DNA of 41,543 bases, taken from positions 1-41,543 of IMG/VR virus record IMGVR_UViG_3300032116_000471; one strand, written 5' to 3'. The notes beneath the pieces were generated by a model that saw only the letters and a list, made by a program, of their open reading frames with translations, made no database searches and was not told where the DNA came from. Position 1 is the first letter of the stretch, and each line of letters opens with the position of its first letter. Source of the stretch: a virus. Both the position numbers and the translations under genes were made by a program. This document shows positions 6,153 to 12,623 of the stretch, one piece after another.

Positions 6153-6979
6153 GCATCATTTCTCCCAATATTTACGCAGACCGGCTCAATCAATGTACCG
6201 TTCATTGTAACGCCTTTGTGCTGTATCGTCGCGAATCTACCTATTAAGCATTCTTTGTGTTCAAATATGCGTTGGCGAGTGGCATAATCCATTTTTAAAC
6301 TTGCGCGGCTTGGCTTTGCATTTTTGTCTTCAAATAAAACCGCACCGGCCTTTCCGCTGCATTTTCCTTTTCCTTCAATAATATTGATAATTAAAAATTC
6401 GTCGTCGAAAAGCAGTTTACGTTTTAGCAAAAATGAAGACCGATAATTTTCATAGTTTTCATCAATTCGAATCATTTGCCCTTCGTATCCATTGCCTAGA
6501 TAAGATTCATATTTCACATCCAGTGACTCTTTGGAAAAGACCGCCGTTGTTTCAACGATTTTGATATATTCGCTGGTGGTTAGCAGTTTTTTCAGCTCTT
6601 CCATGCGCTCGGAAAAACTAAGTGCAGGATCGTTAATAAAAAAAGCATCATAAATATGAAATTCCAGTTCAAACTTCGGCGTGTGCGCTCGCGCTGCACC
6701 AGAAATATGTGCAAGATTGTTTCTAAAACGGTGATTATAAATTTCGCCGTCAAGAATAATTGATTGCGAAAAGCCAAACAATTTTTCAGCGATATGTTCG
6801 CAGCTTAAAATAAGTTTGCCGGTGCGTGTATAAAATCGACCATGTTTAAAAACCGCACGCACCCCATTTAATTTAGGCTGGCTATAGCATTCATCAAATT
6901 CATCCCAGAACTTTTCTGGATTGTATTGTTTAGCCAACATTGGCTGAAAATCGCTGATAGGTAAAAGTATCTCGTTCAT
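6149..6979 (-). CDS. ATP-dependent DNA ligase
   Basis: A 276-residue nucleotidyltransferase that would seal nicks in phage DNA. The adenylation motif is K36-L37-N38-G39, a KxNG variant of the usual KxDG, so Lys36 would carry AMP. Motif III is ILDGEIY (75-81), motif IV EGQMIR (166-171), and motif V LLKRK (184-188). A short OB-like domain follows, making it a compact phage ligase. The codon use is more AT-rich than in the genes around it, which hints at separate acquisition. It is translationally coupled on both sides by four-base overlaps. Confidence 0.9.
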   Translation of the reverse strand: MNEILLPISDFQPMLAKQYNPEKFWDEFDECYSQPKLNGVRAVFKHGRFYTRTGKLILSCEHIAEKLFGFSQSIILDGEIYNHRFRNNLAHISGAARAHTPKFELEFHIYDAFFINDPALSFSERMEELKKLLTTSEYIKIVETTAVFSKESLDVKYESYLGNGYEGQMIRIDENYENYRSSFLLKRKLLFDDEFLIINIIEGKGKCSGKAGAVLFEDKNAKPSRASLKMDYATRQRIFEHKECLIGRFATIQHKGVTMNGTLIEPVCVNIGRNDA

Positions 6980-7188
6980 AGTTGCTCCGGCAAGTTGTAA
7001 GGCGTCCAGGATTCGACGCGCTCAAAGGTTCGTAGTTGTTCGCCGCCGAAAATGACCCAGCGGTTTTCGCCTTCAAAGAATTTGGCTTTTTCTTCGCGCG
7101 AATAGGTGTCGGTGTCGCTCCACCGGATCGTGACCAGACACATCTGGCCAGGATTAGGATCGAATTTGTGAGCAGGGTACCAGCGCAT
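6976..7188 (-). CDS. Hypothetical protein (70 aa)
   Basis: A small aromatic-rich soluble protein (MRWYPAHKFDPNPGQ at the start, ENRWVIFGGEQL in the middle). The composition suggests a compact beta fold. I do not recognise it. The start overlaps the stop of the upstream gene and the stop overlaps the ligase start, so it belongs to the same transcript. Confidence 0.7.
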   Translation of the reverse strand: MRWYPAHKFDPNPGQMCLVTIRWSDTDTYSREEKAKFFEGENRWVIFGGEQLRTFERVESWTPYNLPEQL

Positions 7189-7574
7189 CAGATTCCCCCT
7201 CGCACGCTGCGTTGCGGCTGCGCGCCGTAAGCGTAGCCAGCGGGGTAGCGTTTGATGGTGCGCCCCAGCGCTTCGTCGAACACGACCTGCATGTTTTCTT
7301 CAAACCGGCGGTTGATTTCTTCGGTCGTGCCGGTGACGTTTTTTTGCAGGTTTTTCCAGCCGCGACCGATCACCGCCGTGCGCGCGATGGCCTGCACCCG
7401 CGCCAATTCTTTCGGACGGCGCACGCCTAGTTGCCGCGCCCGCGCCTGAATGCTCGCAACCGTGCGGCCTGGCATCATTTTTTTCATTTCGGAATATCCC
7501 GAGCCCAGCGGATAGTGGTGGGTGATGAGCGCATCTTCCCACGCTTCCCAGCAGCCATATTTGCGCGCAGCCAT
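7188..7574 (-). CDS. Myb/SANT-like DNA-binding phage protein (128 aa)
   Basis: The N-terminal segment W-x2-WEDALITHHYPLGSG followed by MMPGRTVASIQARARQLGV matches the tryptophan-containing helix-turn-helix seen in many small phage proteins (EDxxIxxHYP ... LPGRTxxAIxxRAxxLG). It probably binds DNA. The start at 7574 is chosen because its ATG overlaps the upstream TGA by one base (TGATG). A longer frame exists but would cover the preceding gene. The basic C-terminal half has no known motif. Confidence 0.78.
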   Translation of the reverse strand: MAARKYGCWEAWEDALITHHYPLGSGYSEMKKMMPGRTVASIQARARQLGVRRPKELARVQAIARTAVIGRGWKNLQKNVTGTTEEINRRFEENMQVVFDEALGRTIKRYPAGYAYGAQPQRSVRGGI

Positions 7575-8080
7575 CAGCGAAGCTCCCTGAAATTCGTGTG
7601 AAGCGTGCGACCTGGCATTTTTGGCATCTTCGCCAAACTGCGCGGCTTGCCCCAGTGGCCGCGCTGGCGCGCCCATTTAATGATGTCCAGCGTGCAAAGC
7701 GGTTTAAGCTGCACCAGCACGCGCTCGCACTGCTCGGCGGAAAAATGCGACGTGATGCATTCGACGCCGCGTTCGCTCCAGCCGAGTTTTTCGGCAATAA
7801 AAAGATGCACCAGCATCCGGTAGCGGCGCTTCAAGATTTTGGGCAGGTTACTTTCTTGCTTGCTTAAAATCGCAATTTCAGTGGCGACCAGCCCGCGCAG
7901 ATGGCGGGTGAGTTTATCGACCGGCGCTCCGATCGGCGCGCCGTTTGAATCGGCGGCATGGGTGCCGGTGCAGGTGGGATAATTGCAGCAGCTGAAAAAA
8001 TAGCCGTAGCGACCGTGATTCAGGCGCATGAAAGCATCGCACTCAGGGCAGATGATGGGTTCACTTTGCATCGGCGCCAT
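7574..8080 (-). CDS. Topoisomerase-type C4 zinc-ribbon protein (168 aa)
   Basis: Residues 11-40 read CPECDAFM...GYFFSCCNYPTCTGTH, the zinc ribbon found at the C-terminus of bacterial topoisomerase I and in stand-alone phage proteins, with Cys pairs spaced as in that family. A helical, basic segment follows (residues 60-168) with no recognised domain. It probably binds nucleic acid. Two starts are possible, ATG at 8080 or at 8071; neither has a strong ribosome binding site and both overlap the gene upstream. Confidence 0.8.
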   Translation of the reverse strand: MAPMQSEPIICPECDAFMRLNHGRYGYFFSCCNYPTCTGTHAADSNGAPIGAPVDKLTRHLRGLVATEIAILSKQESNLPKILKRRYRMLVHLFIAEKLGWSERGVECITSHFSAEQCERVLVQLKPLCTLDIIKWARQRGHWGKPRSLAKMPKMPGRTLHTNFRELR

Positions 8081-8354
8081 CCACGGTGATAAGGTCTTTT
8101 TTGTCGATTGCGCGGTCGTTGGAATACCAGTTGGTGTCGTAGCCCTGCCGACTCATTTCGCGTTTGAGCCAAGCGGTGGTGATGGCCGCGTGGTCGGAAT
8201 CTTTTTTAGACGATGCGTACATCGCAAAATTAGCCAGAATCGTCAGGCCGTGGCGCAGCGCAATTTCATCGACCGCATCGCCCAGCTCAGGCAGTTTCAA
8301 ATTCTCGGCGGGGATTTCTTGGTAGTTTAGCAATTCGGTTGCGTCCGTTGTCAT
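8061..8354 (-). CDS. Hypothetical protein (97 aa)
   Basis: A soluble, mildly acidic protein with no recognised domain (central ALRHGLTILANFAMYASSKK, C-terminal NDRAIDKKDLI). The start at 8354 is preferred over a frame opening at 8381 because GGAGGAAAGC lies directly before it. It is the fourth gene of the leftward operon and overlaps the zinc-ribbon gene by 11-20 bases. Confidence 0.75.
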   Translation of the reverse strand: MTTDATELLNYQEIPAENLKLPELGDAVDEIALRHGLTILANFAMYASSKKDSDHAAITTAWLKREMSRQGYDTNWYSNDRAIDKKDLITVDGADAK

Positions 8355-8381
8355 GCTTTCCTCCATTTTAAAATGAAACAA

Positions 8382-8573
8382 TCAGTCGATATTGTGACCG
8401 CCTTGAAAATCGTCGTCGGGAGTCGGTGCAATTTCCGCAGCAACTTTTTGCTTGGAAAGTTTCTGCAGCGTAATCGGGCGGTAGCCGTAAGGACGCAGTG
8501 GGCTGGATGTGACCATGCGGTTATTGATGTTGCGAATCATCACGTCTTCGCGGGAAGGCTCAGCGGGCAGCAT
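8382..8573 (-). CDS. Hypothetical protein (63 aa)
   Basis: A small basic protein beginning MLPAEPSREDVMIRNINN and ending in an acidic DDDFQGGHNID tail. Start chosen at 8573 because GGAG lies seven bases upstream; the frame is open further back but that part is antisense-like and lies in the previous gene. Not recognised. It overlaps the membrane protein gene by 14 bases. Confidence 0.65.
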   Translation of the reverse strand: MLPAEPSREDVMIRNINNRMVTSSPLRPYGYRPITLQKLSKQKVAAEIAPTPDDDFQGGHNID

Positions 8574-8742
8574 GTGCAATCTCCGCCATTTGAATGCTGT
8601 ATGGCGCGATGATCGCGTCGCCAAAAACGAGGATACCGACAAACACCAGCGCCAATAATATCAGCGTGGCCGCTTCACCGTAGCCAGCGCTTTGGTGATA
8701 ATAGTCGGGGGGTATTTGATGATTTTTAACCGGTGATTTCAT
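8560..8742 (-). CDS. Small single-pass membrane protein (60 aa), first gene of leftward operon
   Basis: A 60-residue protein with one strong membrane segment (ATLILLALVFVGILVFGDAI) after a polar N-terminus of about 22 residues. A very good ribosome binding site (AGGAGG) precedes the ATG. As the first gene expressed from the repressor-controlled leftward promoter, it is in the position used by lambda-like phages for host-takeover or exclusion proteins. The function is not known. Confidence 0.75.
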   Translation of the reverse strand: MKSPVKNHQIPPDYYHQSAGYGEAATLILLALVFVGILVFGDAIIAPYSIQMAEIAHAAR

Positions 8743-8764
8743 TTCAGCCTCCTGTTAGGTTGGT

Positions 8765-8820
8765 GAAATAAAATATACCGAAATGGAATTAATATTCAAC
8801 TATAAATAAACCGAAACGGT
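8765..8820 (-). promoter_or_regulatory. Leftward early promoter with repressor operators (PL/OL)
   Basis: On the minus strand TTGAAT (8799-8794) and TATATT (8777-8772) are separated by 16 bp and point into the leftward operon. A palindrome ACCGAAACGGT at 8810-8820 lies upstream of the -35, and a degenerate copy ACCGAAATGGA at 8777-8787 lies between the boxes. The same ACCG-N3-CGGT element occurs three times between the repressor and Cro genes, so this is the second operator region of the lysogeny switch. Confidence 0.78.
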
Positions 8821-8890
8821 GTTTATTTTAAAATCCTATATGTTTCAAAAGATTCCAGTGGGTTTTTTAAAATTATGGTAAGAAAATAAT

Positions 8891-9460
8891 ATGAAAAAAT
8901 GTTTTTTATGGACGGTGTTTTTGGTTTTTATGGCAGGCACGGCTTTTGCTGAACCGCTCGCTTCCGTCACTGGCATTGCCAAAATCAAAGATGGCGACAC
9001 GCTGCTGATTGGGCCGGTCGAAGTGCGTTTTAGCGGCGTGGATGCACCTGAGCATGACCAGTTTTGCACGCAAAAGCAGCAAGACGGATCAACCAAGCGC
9101 GTGGCGGCGGGCGTCCTTGCCACGGAATTTTTAAAGCAGCTGGCGGAGGCAAAGCCGGTGCGCTGCGATATTCATGACAATAAAACCAGCTACAACCGTG
9201 TGATCGGCGAATGTTTTGTGGGTGATGTGAATTTAAGCCAGCAAATGGTGCGCGGTGGCTGGGGGCTGGCGTATGTGCGGTTTTCCTCGGCCTACCTGGC
9301 GGAGGAATTGGCAGCGCGGCAAGAAAATTTAGGGATTCACCGCTTTAAATGTTTAACTCCGGCGTATTTTCGGTGCCGCAATTATAAAAACGAAACGGCA
9401 AGTTTCTGCCGGAAACTTACCAAAGATGATTACCATCGCGAAAGTCGCATCAACCAGTGA
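8891..9460 (+). CDS. Secreted thermonuclease-like nuclease (SNase family)
   Basis: Residues 1-20 are a signal peptide (basic MKK, hydrophobic core, AFA cleavage site). The mature part has the staphylococcal-nuclease pattern: Asp34/Asp36 (KDGDTL), Arg46, Asp51 and Glu54 (RFSGVDAPE), and Arg103 (YNRVIGEC). These correspond to Asp21, Arg35, Asp40, Glu43 and Arg87 of SNase, so the enzyme looks active. It would cleave DNA or RNA outside the cytoplasm. The extra cysteines suit a periplasmic enzyme. It is transcribed away from the leftward promoter on its own, the setting of a lysogenic-conversion gene. The 3' end overlaps the convergent gene by 31 bp. Confidence 0.9.
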   Translation: MKKCFLWTVFLVFMAGTAFAEPLASVTGIAKIKDGDTLLIGPVEVRFSGVDAPEHDQFCTQKQQDGSTKRVAAGVLATEFLKQLAEAKPVRCDIHDNKTSYNRVIGECFVGDVNLSQQMVRGGWGLAYVRFSSAYLAEELAARQENLGIHRFKCLTPAYFRCRNYKNETASFCRKLTKDDYHRESRINQ

Positions 9461-9756
9461 CCATGCCTGCAGCGGCCTCGCCACTGCAGCCAGATTCCAC
9501 TTTTGATGGTTTTTTGCAATTTTGTTTTGATCGCTTCAAACCGGCTGCAAGTTGCTTCGCGGTTTGGCGTGATGATTTCAACGCGCGGTGGGCAATCATC
9601 GTTTGCGGGAACCAAAAGCATGTCCGCGCCCAGGCGGTTCAGCTCGGATATCCAGCTGTCATACGCGCGGTCGTTAGGAAAAATTTTATTGAAAAGTTCA
9701 GGAAGCGACTCTGGTTTAGGGGGAGAATTTTTTTGTTTTTCTAGGCAAACAGGCAT
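9430..9756 (-). CDS. Hypothetical protein (108 aa)
   Basis: A soluble protein with a central SWISELNRLGADMLLVPAND segment and a Trp/Arg-rich C-terminus (LQWRGRCRHGHWLMRLSRW) that reads over the 3' end of the nuclease gene. AAAAGGA stands before the ATG. Unrecognised. The unusual C-terminus may be an extension created by loss of an earlier stop. It stands apart from the leftward operon, with about 90 bases of AT-rich DNA upstream that may hold its promoter. Confidence 0.6.
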   Translation of the reverse strand: MPVCLEKQKNSPPKPESLPELFNKIFPNDRAYDSWISELNRLGADMLLVPANDDCPPRVEIITPNREATCSRFEAIKTKLQKTIKSGIWLQWRGRCRHGHWLMRLSRW

Positions 9757-9846
9757 AAATTCAATCCTTTTTCTGAGTGTTGCTTAATTACAACAAAAGG
9801 ATTTATCCAAAATAAAGATTAAGAAATCGTTAAGAATATTAACTTT

Positions 9847-10221
9847 TTAACGATGGGTAATATAAACTATCGCAGTTATTACTGCCGCGATTGCTGTCAT
9901 TAATGGAAGGTTGCCAAGATCGTCGGAATTTTTGGCTGCCTGTGATAAGTCTTCATTTATCCAGCCCATGCGTAAATATTTTGTTTTAATCATAGATGTG
10001 GCTGTCATGGCCATTATTATGTGCAAAGGAATGGCAATGAGAAATAATTGAATAATCAAAAATGAAAGCGCGTTTAAAATAAACAAAAATATTGCTACAC
10101 CCCAGATGCCGCGCAAGGCAAAATAAATCGGGCCAAGAAGTAATGCACCAAGAAAGGCGGTGGTGGAATTCACCTCTTCGGTGTAGCCGTTGCTAGGGTT
10201 TTTAAATGTCCAGGTTGCCAT
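9847..10221 (-). CDS. DUF2628-like membrane protein (124 aa)
   Basis: Begins MATWTFKNPSNGYTEEV and contains GALLLGPIYFALRGIWG, a long hydrophobic stretch around residues 38-75, and a KYLRMGW segment. A further hydrophobic helix ends the protein. The N-terminal half is clearly paralogous to the neighbouring gene at 10241-10810 (MATWKFKNPANNYIEEV, GPIYFIIKGAW, NYLKRGW). The fold resembles DUF2628 inner-membrane proteins. There is no SHOCT module here. The start at 10221 is set by homology to the paralogue; a Shine-Dalgarno is not obvious. Function unknown; membrane proteins beside a repressor often act in superinfection exclusion. Confidence 0.72.
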   Translation of the reverse strand: MATWTFKNPSNGYTEEVNSTTAFLGALLLGPIYFALRGIWGVAIFLFILNALSFLIIQLFLIAIPLHIIMAMTATSMIKTKYLRMGWINEDLSQAAKNSDDLGNLPLMTAIAAVITAIVYITHR

Positions 10222-10240
10222 AAAGTTTTTATAAAATATT

Positions 10241-10810
10241 TTACGATGCAATTAACTTTGCTTTTGCCGCTGAAAACTCTTCGTCGGTTAAAACGCCGGA
10301 TTTTCTAAGTGAATCCAGTTCGCTAAGGCGTGAAACGAGATCTTGAGGCGCAGCTGGTATTTGAAGCGCGGTTTGTGGTTTTGAATCATTCAGGGGGTGT
10401 CCAGTTTCAGCAACAAGCCTTGCTTTTGCTTCTTCAAATTCAGCCGAGTTTAATTTGCCGGTGTTTTTCATGTCTTGTAGCTCTTTATAGCGGCGATGCG
10501 CGTCCGATAATGAGCTTTGTGGTTGTTCTGAGGGAGCTGTTATATCGACCCAGCCGCGCTTCAAATAGTTGTTTTTTACAATGCCTGGCCCCATAAAACC
10601 GCAAGCAAGCCAAAGAAATGGAAGCGCAATAATTCCGACCATCGATGCAACGAGTACCGTTCCAACGATGAATGCAATAAAAGCTGCTGCCCAGGCACCT
10701 TTGATAATAAAATAAATCGGGCCTAAAATTAAACCGCCAAAAAATGAAGTAACGGTATCTACTTCTTCAATGTAATTATTGGCAGGGTTCTTAAATTTCC
10801 AGGTCGCCAT
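10241..10810 (-). CDS. Membrane protein with two SHOCT modules (189 aa)
   Basis: Residues 1-90 repeat the DUF2628-like membrane domain of the gene at 9847-10221. Two short helical modules follow, one at about 106-134 (RYKELQDMKNTGKLNSAEFE) and one at about 159-187 (LSELDSLRKSGVLTDEEFSA). Both match the SHOCT pattern (L..L...G.LT.EEFE.AK..L), which mediates oligomerisation or tethering. AGGAG lies before the ATG at 10810; the longer frame upstream is non-coding in character. The duplicated module and the paralogue next door point to local gene duplication. Probably expressed with the repressor from the lysogen. Confidence 0.8.
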   Translation of the reverse strand: MATWKFKNPANNYIEEVDTVTSFFGGLILGPIYFIIKGAWAAAFIAFIVGTVLVASMVGIIALPFLWLACGFMGPGIVKNNYLKRGWVDITAPSEQPQSSLSDAHRRYKELQDMKNTGKLNSAEFEEAKARLVAETGHPLNDSKPQTALQIPAAPQDLVSRLSELDSLRKSGVLTDEEFSAAKAKLIAS

Positions 10811-11021
10811 AGATTCTCCTGCGTAGCGGGTGGGTGAAATTGCGTTTTGGGTGGTCTTTGCACTGGTTATAAATTCGGGTGATAATGGCAGCAAGCAAAA
10901 ATGCAGCCAGTGCCAAATTGAGCCATTCACCTGCAGGTGGATAAAATGCCCAGCCGTTAAACACCAGCCAGCCCGCTGCAATAGTAGTGACGATTCCAAT
11001 ATTAGTGCTAAAAAAATTCAT
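10791..11021 (-). CDS. Small two-helix membrane protein (76 aa)
   Basis: Two hydrophobic segments (IGIVTTIAAGWLVFNGWAF and WLNLALAAFLLAAIITRI) are followed by a basic cytoplasmic tail (PKRNFTHPLRRRIYGD). By the positive-inside rule the C-terminus is inside. Its ATG at 11021 lies within the last codons of the repressor gene and its stop lies inside the SHOCT gene, so it is co-transcribed with the repressor. Not recognised; holin-like in shape but placed in the lysogeny block. Confidence 0.65.
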   Translation of the reverse strand: MNFFSTNIGIVTTIAAGWLVFNGWAFYPPAGEWLNLALAAFLLAAIITRIYNQCKDHPKRNFTHPLRRRIYGDLEI

Positions 11022-11610
11022 GCTGAACACCGATCGCGCGGCCTAAAATAGTAAATTCACCGGTGTAAGGCGGTAAAGGCAAAGTGGATTCGCATTCTAG
11101 TCGATCAGGCGATGAAAGATAGCGCCGGAAAACAATTTCGCCATTTGCTTCTGCCAGCACTTTTGCGCCGTTCAGCTTGGTTTTATCGTTATCGGCAAGA
11201 TCAACGATCAGCGCGTGGCCTTCCAGCCCCGCTTTATTCATTGACGCATCTTTGATGATAAACGCGCAAAGATCACCTGAGTGATCATAAACGACGATTG
11301 AATGCGGGTTGCTGGTTTGAAGTTGTGCGTTGCGGTTCATTGGGGCGGGGGCAGGGATATACCCAATCAAAGGCACAATAATTTTGTCTGAAGTAAGGCC
11401 GAATAGATCTTCCGTTTTACATTCGAGGGCTTTTGTAATTTGAGAAATATCTTTCATGTGCGGCGTTCTTTCGCCGGATTCCCAGCGCTGCACCGCAGCC
11501 TGCGTCACACCGATTTTTTCAGCTAATTGCTCCTGCGAAAGTTTTTTTGCTTTTCGCAGTCGCTTTAAGTTGATGTTAAATCTTTGATTTTCGTTTTGAT
11601 TGTTGCTCAT
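11008..11610 (-). CDS. cI: CI-like repressor, XRE HTH plus S24 fold
   Basis: A 200-residue lysogenic repressor. The helix-turn-helix spans about residues 24-48 (LSQEQLAEKIGVTQAAVQRW) and the C-terminal half has the LexA/CI peptidase fold. The catalytic Ser is at 123 (DASMNKAG). At the place of the catalytic Lys the sequence reads VFRRY (Arg162/163), and the linker has IGYIPAPA, with no Ala-Gly or Cys-Gly cleavage site. Self-cleavage is therefore doubtful; the domain may serve only for dimerisation. The ATG lies about seven bases after a possible TATTAT -10 box, so the message may be leaderless. It likely binds the ACCG-N3-CGGT operators here and at 8.8 kb. Confidence 0.88.
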   Translation of the reverse strand: MSNNQNENQRFNINLKRLRKAKKLSQEQLAEKIGVTQAAVQRWESGERTPHMKDISQITKALECKTEDLFGLTSDKIIVPLIGYIPAPAPMNRNAQLQTSNPHSIVVYDHSGDLCAFIIKDASMNKAGLEGHALIVDLADNDKTKLNGAKVLAEANGEIVFRRYLSSPDRLECESTLPLPPYTGEFTILGRAIGVQHEFF

Positions 11611-11616
11611 GCCTTT

Positions 11617-11702
11617 ATAATACCGATTCGGTTTTAATTTATAATAACCAAAACGGTGTTTTTTCTAGTTGACAATACACCGTTTCGGTTTATTTTGGGG
11701 TT
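11617..11702 (+). promoter_or_regulatory. Divergent CI/Cro switch with three operators
   Basis: Three 11-bp operator copies are seen: ACCGATTCGGT (11622-11632), ACCAAAACGGT (11647-11657) and ACCGTTTCGGT (11679-11689). The rightward promoter has TTGACA (11669-11674), 16 bp, then TATTTT (11691-11696), with the third operator filling the spacer. Its start point would fall at or next to the Cro ATG (11703). Leftward, TATTAT (11622-11617) overlaps the first operator and points to the repressor ATG at 11610. The layout equals lambda OR with PRM and PR. Confidence 0.82.
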
Positions 11703-11939
11703 ATGAATTTAAAAACATATCTCAAAAACAAAAATCTTAATGATTCCGAGTTCGCGGTGTTGATCAACACCAGTCAAACGGCGGTTAATCGTTATAAACT
11801 TGGCCGCCGTACACCAAGTCCTGATGTGATGCAGCGGATTATTGATGTCACCGGCGGCGAGGTCACCGCAAATGATTGGTATGATCTGCCGATTGCGCCT
11901 GCGCCGGAAAGCTCTCACGCAGCTACCAATTCGACTTAA
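11703..11939 (+). CDS. cro: Cro-like repressor (78 aa)
   Basis: A small helix-turn-helix protein: NDSEFAVLINTSQTAVNRYK forms the HTH and RRTPSPDVMQRIIDVTGG completes the Cro/XRE domain. It is divergent from the CI gene and first in the rightward transcript. It should bind the same operators and turn off the repressor gene on lytic entry. The ATG lies about seven bases after the -10 box, so translation probably starts on a leaderless message. The last 15 residues are Ala/Ser/Pro-rich and likely disordered. Confidence 0.85.
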   Translation: MNLKTYLKNKNLNDSEFAVLINTSQTAVNRYKLGRRTPSPDVMQRIIDVTGGEVTANDWYDLPIAPAPESSHAATNST

Positions 11940-11952
11940 TGGCTCCCTGTTT

Positions 11953-11984
11953 TGCGGGAGGGTTTCGGCTCTCCCGCATTTTTT
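11953..11984 (+). terminator. Terminator after cro (tR1-like)
   Basis: TGCGGGAG (11953-11960) pairs with CTCCCGCA (11971-11978) around a ten-base loop, followed by six T. It lies between cro and the next regulator, the position of lambda tR1. Readthrough or antitermination would control the replication genes. Confidence 0.85.
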
Positions 11985-12014
11985 ATTTAATATTCATAAA
12001 ACGGGAGAAAACCA

Positions 12015-12479
12015 ATGGGCATTTTTAAAGACATCACCACCGAAATCTGCAAGCAGCGCCTGCGTGAATTGCTGTCTTTGTTTGTCGGGCGCGGCAAGAA
12101 ATTCACCCGCGATGAATTCGCAGCGGTCACCGGCATCGGGCGCGACACGGTCGATAAATATTTAACCGGCGAAAGCATGCCGTGTGTGGCGAAGTGGCTG
12201 CAAATGGTCAAAGCCGTGGACGAGCCGGTGTTTGTGAACGGTATGATTGATCTGGCGGGCTTTAACGCTGCCGCCCGCAGCGACGAAGAAGAGGCAATCA
12301 ACACGGTGGGTATGCGCGCTGCGAACGATGCGCTGGGTTTTGCAGCCTGCATCACCAAAAACCGCATCGACGGCATCGTGACTCCGCAAGAAGAGCTCGA
12401 AGAAGCGCGCAAAGCGGAGTGCGCGGCGGCGGTGCTGACCAATTATTCCAAAAATGTGAGGCGCAAGCACGGGGGCTGA
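12015..12479 (+). CDS. Phage transcriptional regulator in CII position (154 aa)
   Basis: An N-terminal HTH-like region (RGKKFTRDEFAAVTGIGRDT then VDKYLTGESMP) is followed by AKWLQMVKAVDEPVFVNGMI and a helical C-terminus. From memory, proteins of this shape follow cro in many alphaproteobacterial phages and are annotated as regulators. GGGAG precedes the ATG. The position after a Cro-like gene and terminator is that of lambda cII, but no sequence similarity to lambda CII is claimed. A role in the lysis/lysogeny choice is an inference. Confidence 0.7.
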   Translation: MGIFKDITTEICKQRLRELLSLFVGRGKKFTRDEFAAVTGIGRDTVDKYLTGESMPCVAKWLQMVKAVDEPVFVNGMIDLAGFNAAARSDEEEAINTVGMRAANDALGFAACITKNRIDGIVTPQEELEEARKAECAAAVLTNYSKNVRRKHGG

Positions 12480-12487
12480 AATTTTTG

Positions 12488-12564
12488 TGTGGGGGAGATC
12501 GACGGTAGATCGCCTGGCTCATAACCAGGAGGAACTGGGGTTCAATTCCCCAGCCCCGCAACCA
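12488..12564 (+). tRNA. tRNA-like gene, anticodon CAT, with a 6-bp T-stem
   Basis: A cloverleaf can be drawn. Acceptor TGTGGGG/CCCCGCA (12488-12494/12554-12560), D-stem GATC/GATC with loop GACGGTA, anticodon stem CCTGG/CCAGG with loop CTCATAA (anticodon 12520-12522), five-base variable region, T-stem CTGGGG/CCCCAG with loop TTCAATT, discriminator A and encoded CCA. The last 12 bases (CCCCGCAACCA region) equal the 3' end of bacterial initiator tRNA. Oddities: the T-stem has six pairs instead of five, position 8 is G instead of T, and position 14 is G instead of A. The first pair is T-A, unlike the initiator C-A mismatch. It could be a degenerate tRNA-Met, a tRNA-Ile2, or a tRNA mimic. Confidence 0.6.
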
Positions 12565-12623
12565 GAATAATAAAATAACATGGGGAAAACATGGCTAAGA
12601 AAAATAAACAGGCGATTTTAAAA

